NCBI RefSeq assembly: GCF_001984055.1
Contig: NZ_LYVO01000003.1
Coordinates: 1 to 64,000 of the forward strand
Reading direction: 5' to 3'
From: Variovorax sp. KK3
GTDB taxonomy: Bacteria > Pseudomonadota > Gammaproteobacteria > Burkholderiales > Burkholderiaceae_C
Length of the DNA: 64,000 nucleotides
Positions 51,679 to 60,265 of this stretch are shown here, one piece after another. How positions within the stretch are numbered: position 1 is the first letter of the stretch; the number at the start of each line of letters is the position of its first letter. Made by a program: the position numbers and the translations under genes. Below the pieces are notes generated by a model that was not told the DNA's origin, ran no database searches, and saw only the letters and a list, made by a program, of their open reading frames with translations.

Positions 51679-52452
51679 TCAGGAGGCGCTTTGCGAGTCC
51701 CCGTCGATGGGGACGATCTGGCCCGAGATCGAGCGCGCAGCATTGGAGGCCAGGAACACCGCCACTGCGGCGATGTCGTCGGGGTCGACGAAGCGCTGGA
51801 TCGACTGGTTGGCCAATGCGGCCGCCTCCTCCTGCGCCAACGTGCGTCCCGACGTCGAGGCGCGGCCTTCCAGCACCTTCTGGAAGCGCGGGCCATCCAC
51901 GGCGCCGGGCAGGATCGCGTTCACGCGGATGCCCGACGCGCCGAGTTCGCGCGACAGCGTCTTGGTGAAGCCGATCAGCCCCCATTTGGTCGTCGAATAC
52001 GCGCTGCGGTTGGGGTAGCCGAAGCGCCCGGCGAGCGAAGACATCACGATGATCGAGCCGGCCGCCGAGTGCTTCAGGTGCGGGATGGCAGCTTGCGTCA
52101 CCGTGAAGGTGCCGGTGAGGTTGACGCGCAGCACCGCGTCCCACGCCTCCGGGTCGAAGGTCTCGACGCTGGCCGACGGCCCGGCGATGCCGGCGTTGTT
52201 CACCAGCACGTCGAGCCCGCCCAGCGCGGCCGCGGCCTCCTGCACCATCGCGCGCACCGCATCGCGGTCCGCGATGTCGCACACGCTGGTGGTGATGCCG
52301 GGCGCCTCGGCACGCAGTGCATCCAGCGCAGCGCCGTCGATGTCGCAGGCATGCACGCGCGCACCGGCCGCGGCGAACGCGAGTCCGATGGCGCGGCCGA
52401 TGCCGCCTGCGCCGGCGGTGATCAGCACTTTATGTGGGCTGGGTGTCGTCAT
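51679..52452 (-). CDS. SDR-family oxidoreductase
   Basis: Classical short-chain dehydrogenase of 257 residues. TAGAGGIGRAIGLAF gives the cofactor loop, NNAG is present, and the catalytic set is Ser (IVMSSLAG), Tyr and Lys in SAYSTTKWGL. DGPRFQKVLEGR marks the substrate loop. AAGGAGC precedes the ATG. The start overlaps the thioesterase stop by ATGA and mobA follows 32 bases after its stop, so it is one operon. It may oxidise a hydroxyacyl-CoA or hydroxylated aromatic intermediate. Confidence 0.88.
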   Translation of the reverse strand: MTTPSPHKVLITAGAGGIGRAIGLAFAAAGARVHACDIDGAALDALRAEAPGITTSVCDIADRDAVRAMVQEAAAALGGLDVLVNNAGIAGPSASVETFDPEAWDAVLRVNLTGTFTVTQAAIPHLKHSAAGSIIVMSSLAGRFGYPNRSAYSTTKWGLIGFTKTLSRELGASGIRVNAILPGAVDGPRFQKVLEGRASTSGRTLAQEEAAALANQSIQRFVDPDDIAAVAVFLASNAARSISGQIVPIDGDSQSAS

Positions 52453-52898
52453 GGAAGCTCCTTGTCGGTCGATGCGTCTGCGCGCTGGGTACAGGCCGCG
52501 ATGACGAAGTCGGGCACCGGCACGGCCTTGATCCTGCCGTCGCTGCCGCGCAGGCACAGCGCCCGTGTCTCGCGGCCCTCGCAGATCAGCGTGTCGCCAC
52601 GCGTCACGCGGTGCTGCTGGATGAAGACCTTGCCGCGCCATTCCTCGACGCGGGTGTGGATCTCGATGCGCTCGCCGTAGGTCACCGAGGTGTGGAAGCG
52701 GGTGTGGATTTCCAGCAGCGGCGCGCCCACGCAGCCGGGCAGCGACTCGATCGCACGCCACGGCGGCAGGCCGCACGATACGAAGAAGTGGTGCGAGGCC
52801 GCGTCCATCCAGCGTGAATAGTTGGGGAAGAACACGATGCCCGCGGGATCGCAGTCGCCGAACTGGACGTCGATGGGAAGGATGGCGGTCTTGCTCAT
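52449..52898 (-). CDS. 4-hydroxybenzoyl-CoA thioesterase family protein
   Basis: Hotdog-fold thioesterase of 149 residues. VQFGDCDPAGIVFFPNYSRW is the family signature and places the catalytic Asp at D17, as in the Pseudomonas 4-hydroxybenzoyl-CoA thioesterase. TRFHTSVTYGERIEIHTRVEEW and LICEGRETRALCL complete the fold. It is the first gene of the operon ending in mobA, so hydrolysis of a hydroxybenzoyl-CoA to the free hydroxybenzoate used by MobA is an attractive reading. The Shine-Dalgarno is weak. Confidence 0.85.
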   Translation of the reverse strand: MSKTAILPIDVQFGDCDPAGIVFFPNYSRWMDAASHHFFVSCGLPPWRAIESLPGCVGAPLLEIHTRFHTSVTYGERIEIHTRVEEWRGKVFIQQHRVTRGDTLICEGRETRALCLRGSDGRIKAVPVPDFVIAACTQRADASTDKELP

Positions 52899-53019
52899 GG
52901 CGTGGAGGACATACTGGGTCTGTGCGTGGAAACGCATTCTTCGCGCAATGGCGTTCGGGCACAGTCGACGCACCGACACTTGAGACCAGGGTTTCCACTT
53001 AGCCCCACAGGAGACATGC

Positions 53020-53724
53020 ATGACGCGCCCCCAGCGGACCACCGCCGCCTCGCTCACGCTCGACGAGCTGCTGGACCAGTCCGAATGGTTCATCCGGCTC
53101 GACGAGGACGCGCGCCGCCAGGTCAGGGCCGACATCTCCGAGCGCGCCGTCGCGCAGGGTGCCTCGCTGGGCAGCTTCGGCGAGCACCAGCGCGCCTGGT
53201 TCGGCGTGCTCGAAGGGCTGGTCAAGTGGGCCATCACCGCGCGCGACGGCCGCGCCGTCACGCTGGGCGGCCAGTCGGTGGGCAGCTGGTTCGGCGAGGG
53301 CACGCTCATTCGCGCCACGCCGCGCCAGTCCGACCTGGTCGCGCTGCGCCATTCGCGCGTGGCGATGCTTCCGCTCGACACCTTCGACTGGCTGCGCCGC
53401 AACCGGCCCGCCTTCAACGACTTCCTGCTGCAGCAGGTGAACGAGCGCCTGCACTGGTTCATGGGCAACTTCGCGGCGCAGGGCCTGCTCGACATCGATG
53501 CCCAGGTGGCGCGTGCGCTCGTCGGCATGGTCAACCCCTTGCTCAATCCGCGCGGCGAGCGGCACCTGCAGCTGTCGCAGGAAGAGCTCGCCAACCTGGC
53601 GGCCGTGTCGCGCCAGAGCTGCAACGCCGCGCTCAAGCGGCTCAAGGATGCGGGCGTGGTCCGCGGCGAGTACGGCGGCATCGAGGTCATCGACCTGGCC
53701 GCGCTGCAGCGGCTGGCGGAGTAA
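53020..53724 (+). CDS. Crp/Fnr-family transcriptional regulator
   Basis: A 234-residue regulator with a cyclic-nucleotide-type beta-roll (about 18-135, WFGVLEGLVKWAITARDGRAVTLGG, GSWFGEGTLI), a dimer helix, and a C-terminal helix-turn-helix (about 180-225, LSQEELANLAAVSRQSCNAALKRLKDAGVV). It lacks the N-terminal cysteines of FNR, and the cAMP-binding RxS pair is not evident, so the effector is unknown. Divergent from the thioesterase-SDR-mobA operon and likely its activator. The ribosome site CAGGAGA precedes the ATG. Confidence 0.85.
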   Translation: MTRPQRTTAASLTLDELLDQSEWFIRLDEDARRQVRADISERAVAQGASLGSFGEHQRAWFGVLEGLVKWAITARDGRAVTLGGQSVGSWFGEGTLIRATPRQSDLVALRHSRVAMLPLDTFDWLRRNRPAFNDFLLQQVNERLHWFMGNFAAQGLLDIDAQVARALVGMVNPLLNPRGERHLQLSQEELANLAAVSRQSCNAALKRLKDAGVVRGEYGGIEVIDLAALQRLAE

Positions 53725-53889
53725 CGCCGGCGCCGCCGGGCGCGACAGGCCCGCGTTAACCCTGAGCCGAACTGTCGGCGCATCGACTGTGGCGAAAGCC
53801 ACCCTCCGGAATCATGCGTGCCATGACGAAGCCCGGCGCCCCGGCGCGCGGCCTTCGCTTCCACAGCAACCGCATCCAAGGAGAGCCGC

Positions 53890-54780
53890 ATGCCCAAGCC
53901 CAAGGTCATCGTGACCATCGCCCCCACTGGCGGAATGGCCACGAAGAAGATGAACCCGCACCTGCCGACCCAGCCGGAGGAGATCGCGGAAGACACCTAC
54001 CGCTGCTACAACGCCGGCGCCAGCCTGGTGGCGGTGCACGCACGCCGCGCCGACGACCAGGCCACCTGCGAGCCCGCGGTCTACACCCGCATCAACCGCC
54101 TGATCCGCGACAGGTGCGACATCGTGCTGAACAACTCCACCGGCGGCGGCATCGACGGCGACATGGTGCGCCCGCTGCCCAATGGGCTGTGGGAAATCCA
54201 GTGGGAAGAGCGCCTGAAAGGCATGGAAGGCGAAGGCGTCGAGATGTGCACGCTCGACGCGCAGACCGTGATCGCGAGCTTCGACCGCAAGGAGATCCTC
54301 GTCGCCACGCCGCCGTCGCGCATCCGCGAGATCGCGCAGAGGATGCAGGCCCGCGGCATCAAGCCCGAATGGGAGGTCTTCGGCCTGGCCGACCTGGTGC
54401 AGGACGTGCCACGGGCGCTGGCCGAGGGCGTGGACGAGGCGCCGCATTTCATCAACATCGTGATCGGCGCGAATGCCTTCCAGGGCGCCCTGCCTTACAC
54501 GCCCAAGATGCTGCAGCTCATGGTGGACCACCTGCCGCCGCGCTCGGTCTTCAACGTCAGCGCGATCGGCGCGGCGCAACTGCCCGCCGCGATGAACGCG
54601 CTGCTGCTCGGCGGCCACGTTCGCGTGGGACTGGAGGACAACCTGTACTTCGAGCACGGCGTGCTCGCGACCAACGTTCAGCTGGTCGAACGCATCGTGC
54701 GGCTCGTGCGCGAGATGGGCTACGAGCCTGCCACGCCCAGCGAGGCGCGCGAAATCATCGGGCTGCGGCCCCTGCGCTGA
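53890..54780 (+). CDS. BKACE-family beta-keto acid cleavage enzyme
   Basis: A 296-residue (beta/alpha)8 protein of the 3-keto-5-aminohexanoate cleavage (Kce, formerly DUF849) family. These zinc enzymes condense a beta-keto acid with acetyl-CoA and split it. Visible pieces are [38 protein letters not shown], and the late [28 protein letters not shown] ending (E in GLEDN is a usual zinc ligand). AAGGAGA precedes the ATG. The Bug receptor follows 43 bases later. The actual keto acid is unknown; carnitine-derived or lysine-derived acids are typical of the family. Confidence 0.87.
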   Translation: MPKPKVIVTIAPTGGMATKKMNPHLPTQPEEIAEDTYRCYNAGASLVAVHARRADDQATCEPAVYTRINRLIRDRCDIVLNNSTGGGIDGDMVRPLPNGLWEIQWEERLKGMEGEGVEMCTLDAQTVIASFDRKEILVATPPSRIREIAQRMQARGIKPEWEVFGLADLVQDVPRALAEGVDEAPHFINIVIGANAFQGALPYTPKMLQLMVDHLPPRSVFNVSAIGAAQLPAAMNALLLGGHVRVGLEDNLYFEHGVLATNVQLVERIVRLVREMGYEPATPSEAREIIGLRPLR

Positions 54781-54823
54781 GATGGCGCCCGTTCACACCT
54801 TCATCCGTCATCGAGAGACACCC

Positions 54824-55822
54824 ATGTTCACCCGCCGCCACCTCATCACCACCGCGCTGTCGACCCTCGGCACCGCGACCCTTCTCGCAGCCGCTGCACC
54901 GGCCGGCGCGCAAACCGTGCTCAACAAGCCCGTCAAGACCGTCGTCGGATTCCCGGCCGGCGGCGCGGCCGATTCCGTGGCACGGCTGCTGGCCGAGCAA
55001 TTGCGCGGCAGCTATGCGCCGACCGTGCTCGTCGACAACAAGCCCGGCGCCGGCGGGCGGCTGGGCGCGCAGACCGTGAAGGCCGCCGAGGCGGACGGCA
55101 GCGTGATCCTGCTGACCCCGGCATCGATCCTGACCATCTACCCGCACGTCTACAAGAAGCTGGGCTACGACTCGCTGGCGGACTTCACGCCCGTGGGCTC
55201 GGTCGCGAAGGTGACCTTCGCGCTCAGCGTGAGCCGCGCCGTGCCGGCCAGCGTCAAGACGGTGTCCGACTACGTCGCCTGGGCCAAGGCCAACCCCAAG
55301 GACGCCAACTTCGGTTCGCCCGCGGCGGGCGCCACGCCGCACTTCGTCGGCACCATGCTGGCCCGCGCAGGGGGAGTGCCGCTCAATCACATCCCCTTCA
55401 AGGGTGGTGCGCCACTGGTGGCCGACCTGTTGGGCGGCCAGGTGCAATCGGGTGTGAACGTGTTGCCCGAAGTGCTGCCTCACGCGCCCGACGGAAAGCT
55501 CCGCATCCTGGCCGTCAGCGGCGCGAAGCGTTCGCCCTTCCTGCCGAACGTGCCGACCATGGCCGAGAGCGGCTTCAAGGACGTGGCGGCGGACGAGTAC
55601 TTCGGCGTGTTCGCGCCGGCGAAGACGCCACCCGCGGTGGTGGCCCGACTCAACGCCGCCATCCGCACAGCGTTGAAGGCCAAGCCGATGATCGCCGGGC
55701 TGGAGAAGCTGTCCTTCGAGGTGGCCGGCGAACCGGCGCCCGAGTTCGACAAGATCGTCCGCGACGAACTCGTGCGCTGGGGGCCGGTCGTCAAGGCATC
55801 GGGCTTTTCGTCGGAGGACTGA
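54824..55822 (+). CDS. Bug/TctC-family periplasmic solute-binding receptor
   Basis: A 332-residue receptor. The ATG at 54824 gives MFTRRHLITTALSTLGTA, a twin-arginine-like signal, with cleavage near PAGAQ. The mature start is NKPVKTVVGFPAGGAADSV. NHIPFKGGAPLVADLLGG replaces VPYKGG with IPFKGG, and FGSPAAGATPHFVGTML is the other loop. It lies on the same strand just after the BKACE gene, so the two probably share a substrate. It converges with the FAH-family gene 11 bases on. Confidence 0.87.
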   Translation: MFTRRHLITTALSTLGTATLLAAAAPAGAQTVLNKPVKTVVGFPAGGAADSVARLLAEQLRGSYAPTVLVDNKPGAGGRLGAQTVKAAEADGSVILLTPASILTIYPHVYKKLGYDSLADFTPVGSVAKVTFALSVSRAVPASVKTVSDYVAWAKANPKDANFGSPAAGATPHFVGTMLARAGGVPLNHIPFKGGAPLVADLLGGQVQSGVNVLPEVLPHAPDGKLRILAVSGAKRSPFLPNVPTMAESGFKDVAADEYFGVFAPAKTPPAVVARLNAAIRTALKAKPMIAGLEKLSFEVAGEPAPEFDKIVRDELVRWGPVVKASGFSSED

Positions 55823-55833
55823 GGGCGGAGAGG

Positions 55834-56688
55834 TCAGTCGATGCTGGCCTGCACCGCACGCTGGCGTTGCTCGCCGAGCCCGTCGATCCCGAGCCGCATC
55901 GTCTGCCCTGCACGCAGGTACACCGGCTCCGGCTTCTGGCCCATGCCCACGCCGGGCGGCGTGCCGGTGGCGATGATGTCGCCGGGCTGCAGGCTCATGA
56001 AGCGGCTCACGTAGGCCACGAGGGTCGGCACGTCGAAGATCATGGTTCGCGTGTGGCCGGTCTGGTAGCGCTTGTCGTCCACGTCCAGCCACAGCGCGAG
56101 CGCTTGCGCGTCGGGCAGTTCGTCGCGAGTCACCAGCCAGGGGCCGAGCGGCGCGAAGGTGTCGCAGCCCTTGCCCTTGTCCCATTGGCCGCCGCGCTCG
56201 AGCTGATACGAGCGCTCCGACACGTCGTTGACGATGCAGTAGCCGGCGACGTGCTGCAGCGCGTGGTCCTTCGCGATGTAGCGGCCCGGCTTGCCGATGA
56301 CGATGCCGAGCTCGACTTCCCAGTCCACCTTCTCGGCGTCCGGCGGAATCTCGACGTCGTCGTTCGGGCCGCAGATCGCGCTGGTGGCCTTGAGGAAGAC
56401 GATCGGCTCCTTGGGCAGCGGCATGTTCGCCTCGGCGGCATGGTCCGAGTAGTTGAGGCCGATGCAGACCAGCTTGCCGACCTGCGCCACGCAGGGCCCC
56501 AGGCGCGGGTTGCCTTGCACAAGCGGAAGCGCGTCGATGTCCAGGGTGGCGAGGCGGTCCAGCGACGCGGGCAGCAGGGCGCTGCCGTCCAGGTCCGGCA
56601 AGTACGCGGAAAGGTCGCGGATGCGGCCCTGCGCGTCGAGCAGGCCCGGCCGTTCCTGGCCGGCGATGCCATGGCGAAGCAGTTTCAT
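55834..56688 (-). CDS. Fumarylacetoacetate hydrolase family protein
   Basis: A 284-residue FAH-fold enzyme. The core metal and catalytic block is CIGLNYSDHAAEANMPLPKE, with the acidic metal ligands in VDWEVELGIVIGK, then GYCIVNDVSERSYQ, LGPWLVTRDEL and the ending GDIIATGTPPGVGMGQKPEP. Members hydrolyse C-C bonds of acylpyruvates or act as hydratases and decarboxylases in aromatic degradation. It is 10 bases downstream of the alpha/beta-hydrolase gene on the same strand. Confidence 0.9.
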   Translation of the reverse strand: MKLLRHGIAGQERPGLLDAQGRIRDLSAYLPDLDGSALLPASLDRLATLDIDALPLVQGNPRLGPCVAQVGKLVCIGLNYSDHAAEANMPLPKEPIVFLKATSAICGPNDDVEIPPDAEKVDWEVELGIVIGKPGRYIAKDHALQHVAGYCIVNDVSERSYQLERGGQWDKGKGCDTFAPLGPWLVTRDELPDAQALALWLDVDDKRYQTGHTRTMIFDVPTLVAYVSRFMSLQPGDIIATGTPPGVGMGQKPEPVYLRAGQTMRLGIDGLGEQRQRAVQASID

Positions 56689-56698
56689 CGCAGCTCCC

Positions 56699-57514
56699 TC
56701 ACTCGGCGTCGGCTTGGTCGCCGAAGTGCTGCTGGAGCGCGGCGATGAACTCTGCCGGGTTCAGCAGGGCCGGGTAATGTCCGCCCGTCGCGAAGCGGAA
56801 CTGGCGGCTGTCGGCATAGCGCTCGCGCATGGCGGCGCGCGTGGGGCCGTCCACCACCGGATCGTCGTCGGCGTCGAGCACGGCGATCGTCTCCGCGGGC
56901 TTCGACACCTTCGGCAGCACCTTCGTGCCGAGCACCGCCAGCAGCACCGCCTTCGCCATCTCGGCCGTCTGCGCGGGGCCGACCAGCGCCAGCATGGTCT
57001 TCTTGAAGTCGGCCTTCTCGGGCGTGTCTTCCGGCGCCGACTGCAGCTGCTTGATCGAGTTGGCCAGGTGCGTGTCGGCCGGCGTCTTGCGCAGCGCGTC
57101 GCGCGACATCTTGTTGCGCAGCCAGGCCGCGTCGTAGAAGGTGTTGGCGAACATGCAGCGGCGAACGCGCTCCGGCGCCTGCAGCGCACAGGCCTGCGCG
57201 AGGTAGCCGCCGAGCGAGCTGCCGAAGAGATCGAAGCGCTCGATGCCGGCCTCCGACAGCGCGGCCAGCAGGCCCGTTGCCAGCAGGTCCGCATCGTCGA
57301 GCGCGGGGTAGCTCACGCTCACGATGCGCCGCGTGTCGCGCAAGCCTTCGATCGCGCGGAAGAGCACGTCGCCCGTCGCGCCCGCGCCGGGCAGCATCAC
57401 GAGCGGGATGCGATCGGCGTCCTGGTCGGTGTCGCGAAAGACCCAGGTGGCGCCTGCGACGGTGCAGGAGGTGGAGGGGAAGCGGCGTTGAAATTCGGCC
57501 AGTGCAATGTTCAC
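56699..57514 (-). CDS. Alpha/beta-fold hydrolase
   Basis: A 271-residue hydrolase starting at GTG 57514 with AAGGA six bases upstream. The oxyanion strand is PLVMLPGAGATGDVL, the nucleophile elbow FGSSLGGYLAQAC, the acid is in VLDADDDPVVDG, and the His in ATGGHYPALLNP. It resembles C-C bond or ester hydrolases of catabolic clusters. It is transcribed with the FAH-family gene and is divergent from a LysR regulator, with a set of repeated half-sites between them. Confidence 0.85.
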   Translation of the reverse strand: MNIALAEFQRRFPSTSCTVAGATWVFRDTDQDADRIPLVMLPGAGATGDVLFRAIEGLRDTRRIVSVSYPALDDADLLATGLLAALSEAGIERFDLFGSSLGGYLAQACALQAPERVRRCMFANTFYDAAWLRNKMSRDALRKTPADTHLANSIKQLQSAPEDTPEKADFKKTMLALVGPAQTAEMAKAVLLAVLGTKVLPKVSKPAETIAVLDADDDPVVDGPTRAAMRERYADSRQFRFATGGHYPALLNPAEFIAALQQHFGDQADAE

Positions 57515-57536
57515 GAGAGTCCTTCGGGAAAAGCGT

Positions 57537-57611
57537 CATTCGACCAGCGGCCGCCGCTGCCCACAAGAAAGCCGGTCGAATGGCGCCATTCGGCAGACCG
57601 ATGCCCGAATG
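57537..57611. promoter_or_regulatory. Array of CATTCG/CGAATG half-sites between hydrolase and LysR genes
   Basis: Four copies of one hexamer in alternating orientation: CATTCG 57537-57542, CGAATG 57577-57582, CATTCG 57587-57592 and CGAATG 57606-57611. The middle two lie inside the perfect 16-base palindrome CGAATGGCGCCATTCG (57577-57592). Their place in the divergent spacer points to LysR binding and supports a LysR start downstream of the array. Confidence 0.6.
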
Positions 57612-57636
57612 GGCGATCCGCGGCCAGAATGCCGGG

Positions 57637-58623
57637 GTGATCCCGCCCAGAAAGAACATCGACCTCAACCTGCTCGTCTGCCTGGACGCGCTCTTGACGG
57701 AGGGCTCGGTCACCCGCGCGGCCGAGCGGCTGAACATGAGCCAGCCCGGCATGAGCCACGCACTGTCACGCCTGCGCACGTTGACCGGCGACGCGCTGTT
57801 CGTGCGCACCGGCAACGACTTCATCCCCACCGAGCGCGCGCAGGTGCTGAGCGGCAAGGTGCGCTCCAGCCTAGCGGCGCTGGAAGAGATCTTCTCCGAG
57901 GAAGGGCCGTTCGACCCCGCGTCGACGGCCGGCACGCTCACGGTGGCCGCGGTCGACTCGGTCAGCTTGATGATCGTGCCGCGGCTCACGCAAGCGTTGG
58001 CGCAGCAGGCACCCCTGATCAAGCTGCACGTGCGGCTGCCCGATCCCGACAAGCTGCACGGATGGCTGGCCGAGGGCGAGTGCGACATCGCACTCGGCTA
58101 CTTTCCCGACCCGATGCCCGAGCTGCGCGCGAGCGAGCTGTTCGGCCAGACGCTGTCGTGCATCAGCGGCCCCCGGTACCCGGGCCACGGCCAGCCCATG
58201 GATGTGGCGCGATACGTGGCGGCGAGCCACGTCGTCTTCGGTTCGCCGTTCTCGCTGCGCTCGCCCATGGAAAGCGCCATCGACGACGCGCTGGCCGCGC
58301 AGGGCATGGAACGAACGCGCACGGTGCAGGTGTCGTCGATGCTGCTGGTGCCGTACGTGGTCGCCAACTCGTCGCATGTTGCCGCGCTGCCGGATGCGCT
58401 GGCCCGCCATTGCGCGAGCTTCCTGCCGCTGGCGCTGTGTCCGTTGCCCGTGAAGGTCGAGCCGATCGTCATTCGCATGCTGTGGCACGAGCGCACCCAT
58501 CGCGTCGGCTTGCAGCGCTGGGTGCGCAGCCTGATCCGGTCGACCATGCAGGAAGTGGCGCGGGACCAGGGCGTGTCGCCGCTGGCCGCCGGTGCCGACG
58601 ACCTCCCTGCGATCGACGGCTAG
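57637..58623 (+). CDS. LysR-family transcriptional regulator
   Basis: A 328-residue LysR protein. The helix-turn-helix (about 7-65) reads NIDLNLLVCLDALLTEGSVTRAAERLNMSQPGMSHALSRL, and the effector domain spans about 90-300 (GTLTVAAVDSVSLMIVPRL, ECDIALGYFPD). The GTG at 57637 puts the NLL motif at the usual distance from the start; an ATG at 57601 is also in frame but falls within the half-site array. It is divergent from the hydrolase/FAH pair and convergent with the next Bug gene. Confidence 0.87.
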   Translation: MIPPRKNIDLNLLVCLDALLTEGSVTRAAERLNMSQPGMSHALSRLRTLTGDALFVRTGNDFIPTERAQVLSGKVRSSLAALEEIFSEEGPFDPASTAGTLTVAAVDSVSLMIVPRLTQALAQQAPLIKLHVRLPDPDKLHGWLAEGECDIALGYFPDPMPELRASELFGQTLSCISGPRYPGHGQPMDVARYVAASHVVFGSPFSLRSPMESAIDDALAAQGMERTRTVQVSSMLLVPYVVANSSHVAALPDALARHCASFLPLALCPLPVKVEPIVIRMLWHERTHRVGLQRWVRSLIRSTMQEVARDQGVSPLAAGADDLPAIDG

Positions 58624-58648
58624 GGCGGCTGGGGCCTGTCAACAGGCC

Positions 58649-59614
58649 CTAGTCCATCGAGATGTGGCGGGCCTTGATGATGCGCCCCCACTGCTCGGAT
58701 TCGCGCTCGATGGCTGCCGCCATCTCCTGCGGCGAACTCGTCATCGGCGTGGAGGCCAGGTCCGCGATGCGCTTCTGCATCTCGGGCGTGCGCGTGATGC
58801 GGGCGAATTCGGCGTTGAGCTTGGCGATCACCTCGGCCGGCGTGCCCGCTGTGACCCACACGCCCTGCCATCCGGTGAGGTTGAGGCCCGGCACGGCCTC
58901 GTTCATGGCCGGCACGTTGGGCAGGTCGGCCACGCGCTTCTCGGAGGTCACGGCCAGCCCCTGCACCTTGCCCGACTTGACGAGCGGCACGCCCGATGGA
59001 AACGGCTCGAAGAGCATTGCCACCTGGCCGCCCATCACGTCCGCCACCATGCCCTGCTTGTAGGGCACGTGCAGCATCTGCACCTTCGCGCGGTCCTGGA
59101 TCAGCTCGAAGCCCAGGTGCGAGGCCGTGCCCGGGCCGTAGCTGGCATAGGCCACCTTGCCCGGGTTCTTGCGGGCATAGTCGATCACGCCGGCCAGGTC
59201 GTGCGCCGGCAGGTCGTTGTTGCCCAGCAGCACGTAGGCCGTCGACAGCGTCTGCGTCACGGGCGCCAGGTCACGCACCATGCTGTAGCCGAGCCTGGAG
59301 AACAGGTGCGGGTTCATGGTGGGAATCTGGTTGTAGGCGTAGAGCACCCTGTAGCCGTCGTGCGGCGCCTTGGCCACGAACTCGGCGCCGATGTTGCCCG
59401 AGGCGCCGGCCTTGTTCTCGACCGTGAAGGGCTGGCCCAGCGAGCGGCCCAGCTGTTCGGCGTAGAGCCGCGCCAGCACGTCGGGGCCGCTGCCCGCCGG
59501 TGCGGGCACGATGATGCGAACCGGCCGCGTGGGGTAGGGCGCCTGTGCCGAGGCGGTGCCGGCCAGCGCTGCGGCGCCGAGCCCGGCGATCAGGATGCGT
59601 GCGAAGGTCTTCAT
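58649..59614 (-). CDS. Bug/TctC-family periplasmic solute-binding receptor
   Basis: A 321-residue receptor with signal peptide MKTFARILIAGLGAAALAGTASA and mature start YPTRPVRIIVPAPAGSGPDV. YGPGTASHLGFELIQD and MLHVPYKQGMVADVMGG are the ligand loops; the Gly-Gly of VPYKGG is replaced by Gln-Gly. Its ATG overlaps the cupin gene stop (ATGA), so the two are co-translated and probably handle the same compound. Confidence 0.85.
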   Translation of the reverse strand: MKTFARILIAGLGAAALAGTASAQAPYPTRPVRIIVPAPAGSGPDVLARLYAEQLGRSLGQPFTVENKAGASGNIGAEFVAKAPHDGYRVLYAYNQIPTMNPHLFSRLGYSMVRDLAPVTQTLSTAYVLLGNNDLPAHDLAGVIDYARKNPGKVAYASYGPGTASHLGFELIQDRAKVQMLHVPYKQGMVADVMGGQVAMLFEPFPSGVPLVKSGKVQGLAVTSEKRVADLPNVPAMNEAVPGLNLTGWQGVWVTAGTPAEVIAKLNAEFARITRTPEMQKRIADLASTPMTSSPQEMAAAIERESEQWGRIIKARHISMD

Positions 59615-60168
59615 GCCGCGATCTTCTGCTGCCCGGCCGCCTCGGCCTGCGCCATCCGCGCCACGCCTTCGGGCGAATACTCTGCGCCCGGCGAATCGCC
59701 GCCGATGATGCCCAGCAGAAGGCCTTCGCGCTCGCCTTCGGCGGCCTCGATGCATTCGAAGCGGCGCTGCGCGCCGATCGGGCAGGCGATGAAGTCTTGC
59801 GGCCCCAGGGCTACCGCTTCGATGCCGTGCTCGCCCTCGAACTCGATCTTCCAGCGGCCCTTGATGACGAGAAAGGTCTCGACCGTGTCGTGGTTGTGCA
59901 TGAGCACGCCCTTGCCCGGCTCCGCCGCGACGTAGGCCACGCCGAAGCCGGCCTTCAGGTGCGTGATGCGTGCGCGCGCCTTGTCGCCGAAGGGCGAGTA
60001 CTGGCCTTCCGCCTTGGGCTGCTCGAAGCCCAGCACGTTGAGAAAGGTGCGCCGGCTTTCGGGCAGCACCATGTCGGGCAGCCCTTCGCTGCAGCGGCTC
60101 AGGTCGGCGAAGCGTGCGACGCAGCGCTCGATCTCGCGGGTGGTGGGCTTGATCACGGGGATGGGCAT
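59611..60168 (-). CDS. Cupin-domain protein
   Basis: A 185-residue single-domain cupin. The beta-barrel metal motif is GKGVLMHNHDTVETFLVIKGRWKIEFEG, with two His (HNH) and a Glu in the first motif, and a weaker second motif around GPQDFIACPIGAQRRFECIEA. The N-terminal 60 residues are an extension before the barrel. It could be an aromatic dioxygenase, an isomerase or a sensor. The coupling to a Bug receptor suggests a role in catabolism of the imported acid. Confidence 0.8.
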   Translation of the reverse strand: MPIPVIKPTTREIERCVARFADLSRCSEGLPDMVLPESRRTFLNVLGFEQPKAEGQYSPFGDKARARITHLKAGFGVAYVAAEPGKGVLMHNHDTVETFLVIKGRWKIEFEGEHGIEAVALGPQDFIACPIGAQRRFECIEAAEGEREGLLLGIIGGDSPGAEYSPEGVARMAQAEAAGQQKIAA

Positions 60169-60265
60169 GTCTTTCCTTGGAGTGTGTGGCGGCTATTCGA
60201 GCAGCCCATCGACATGCGCACAATCAAGCACGGTGAATGGACGCATTCGCGCGCCCGATGCCTGG

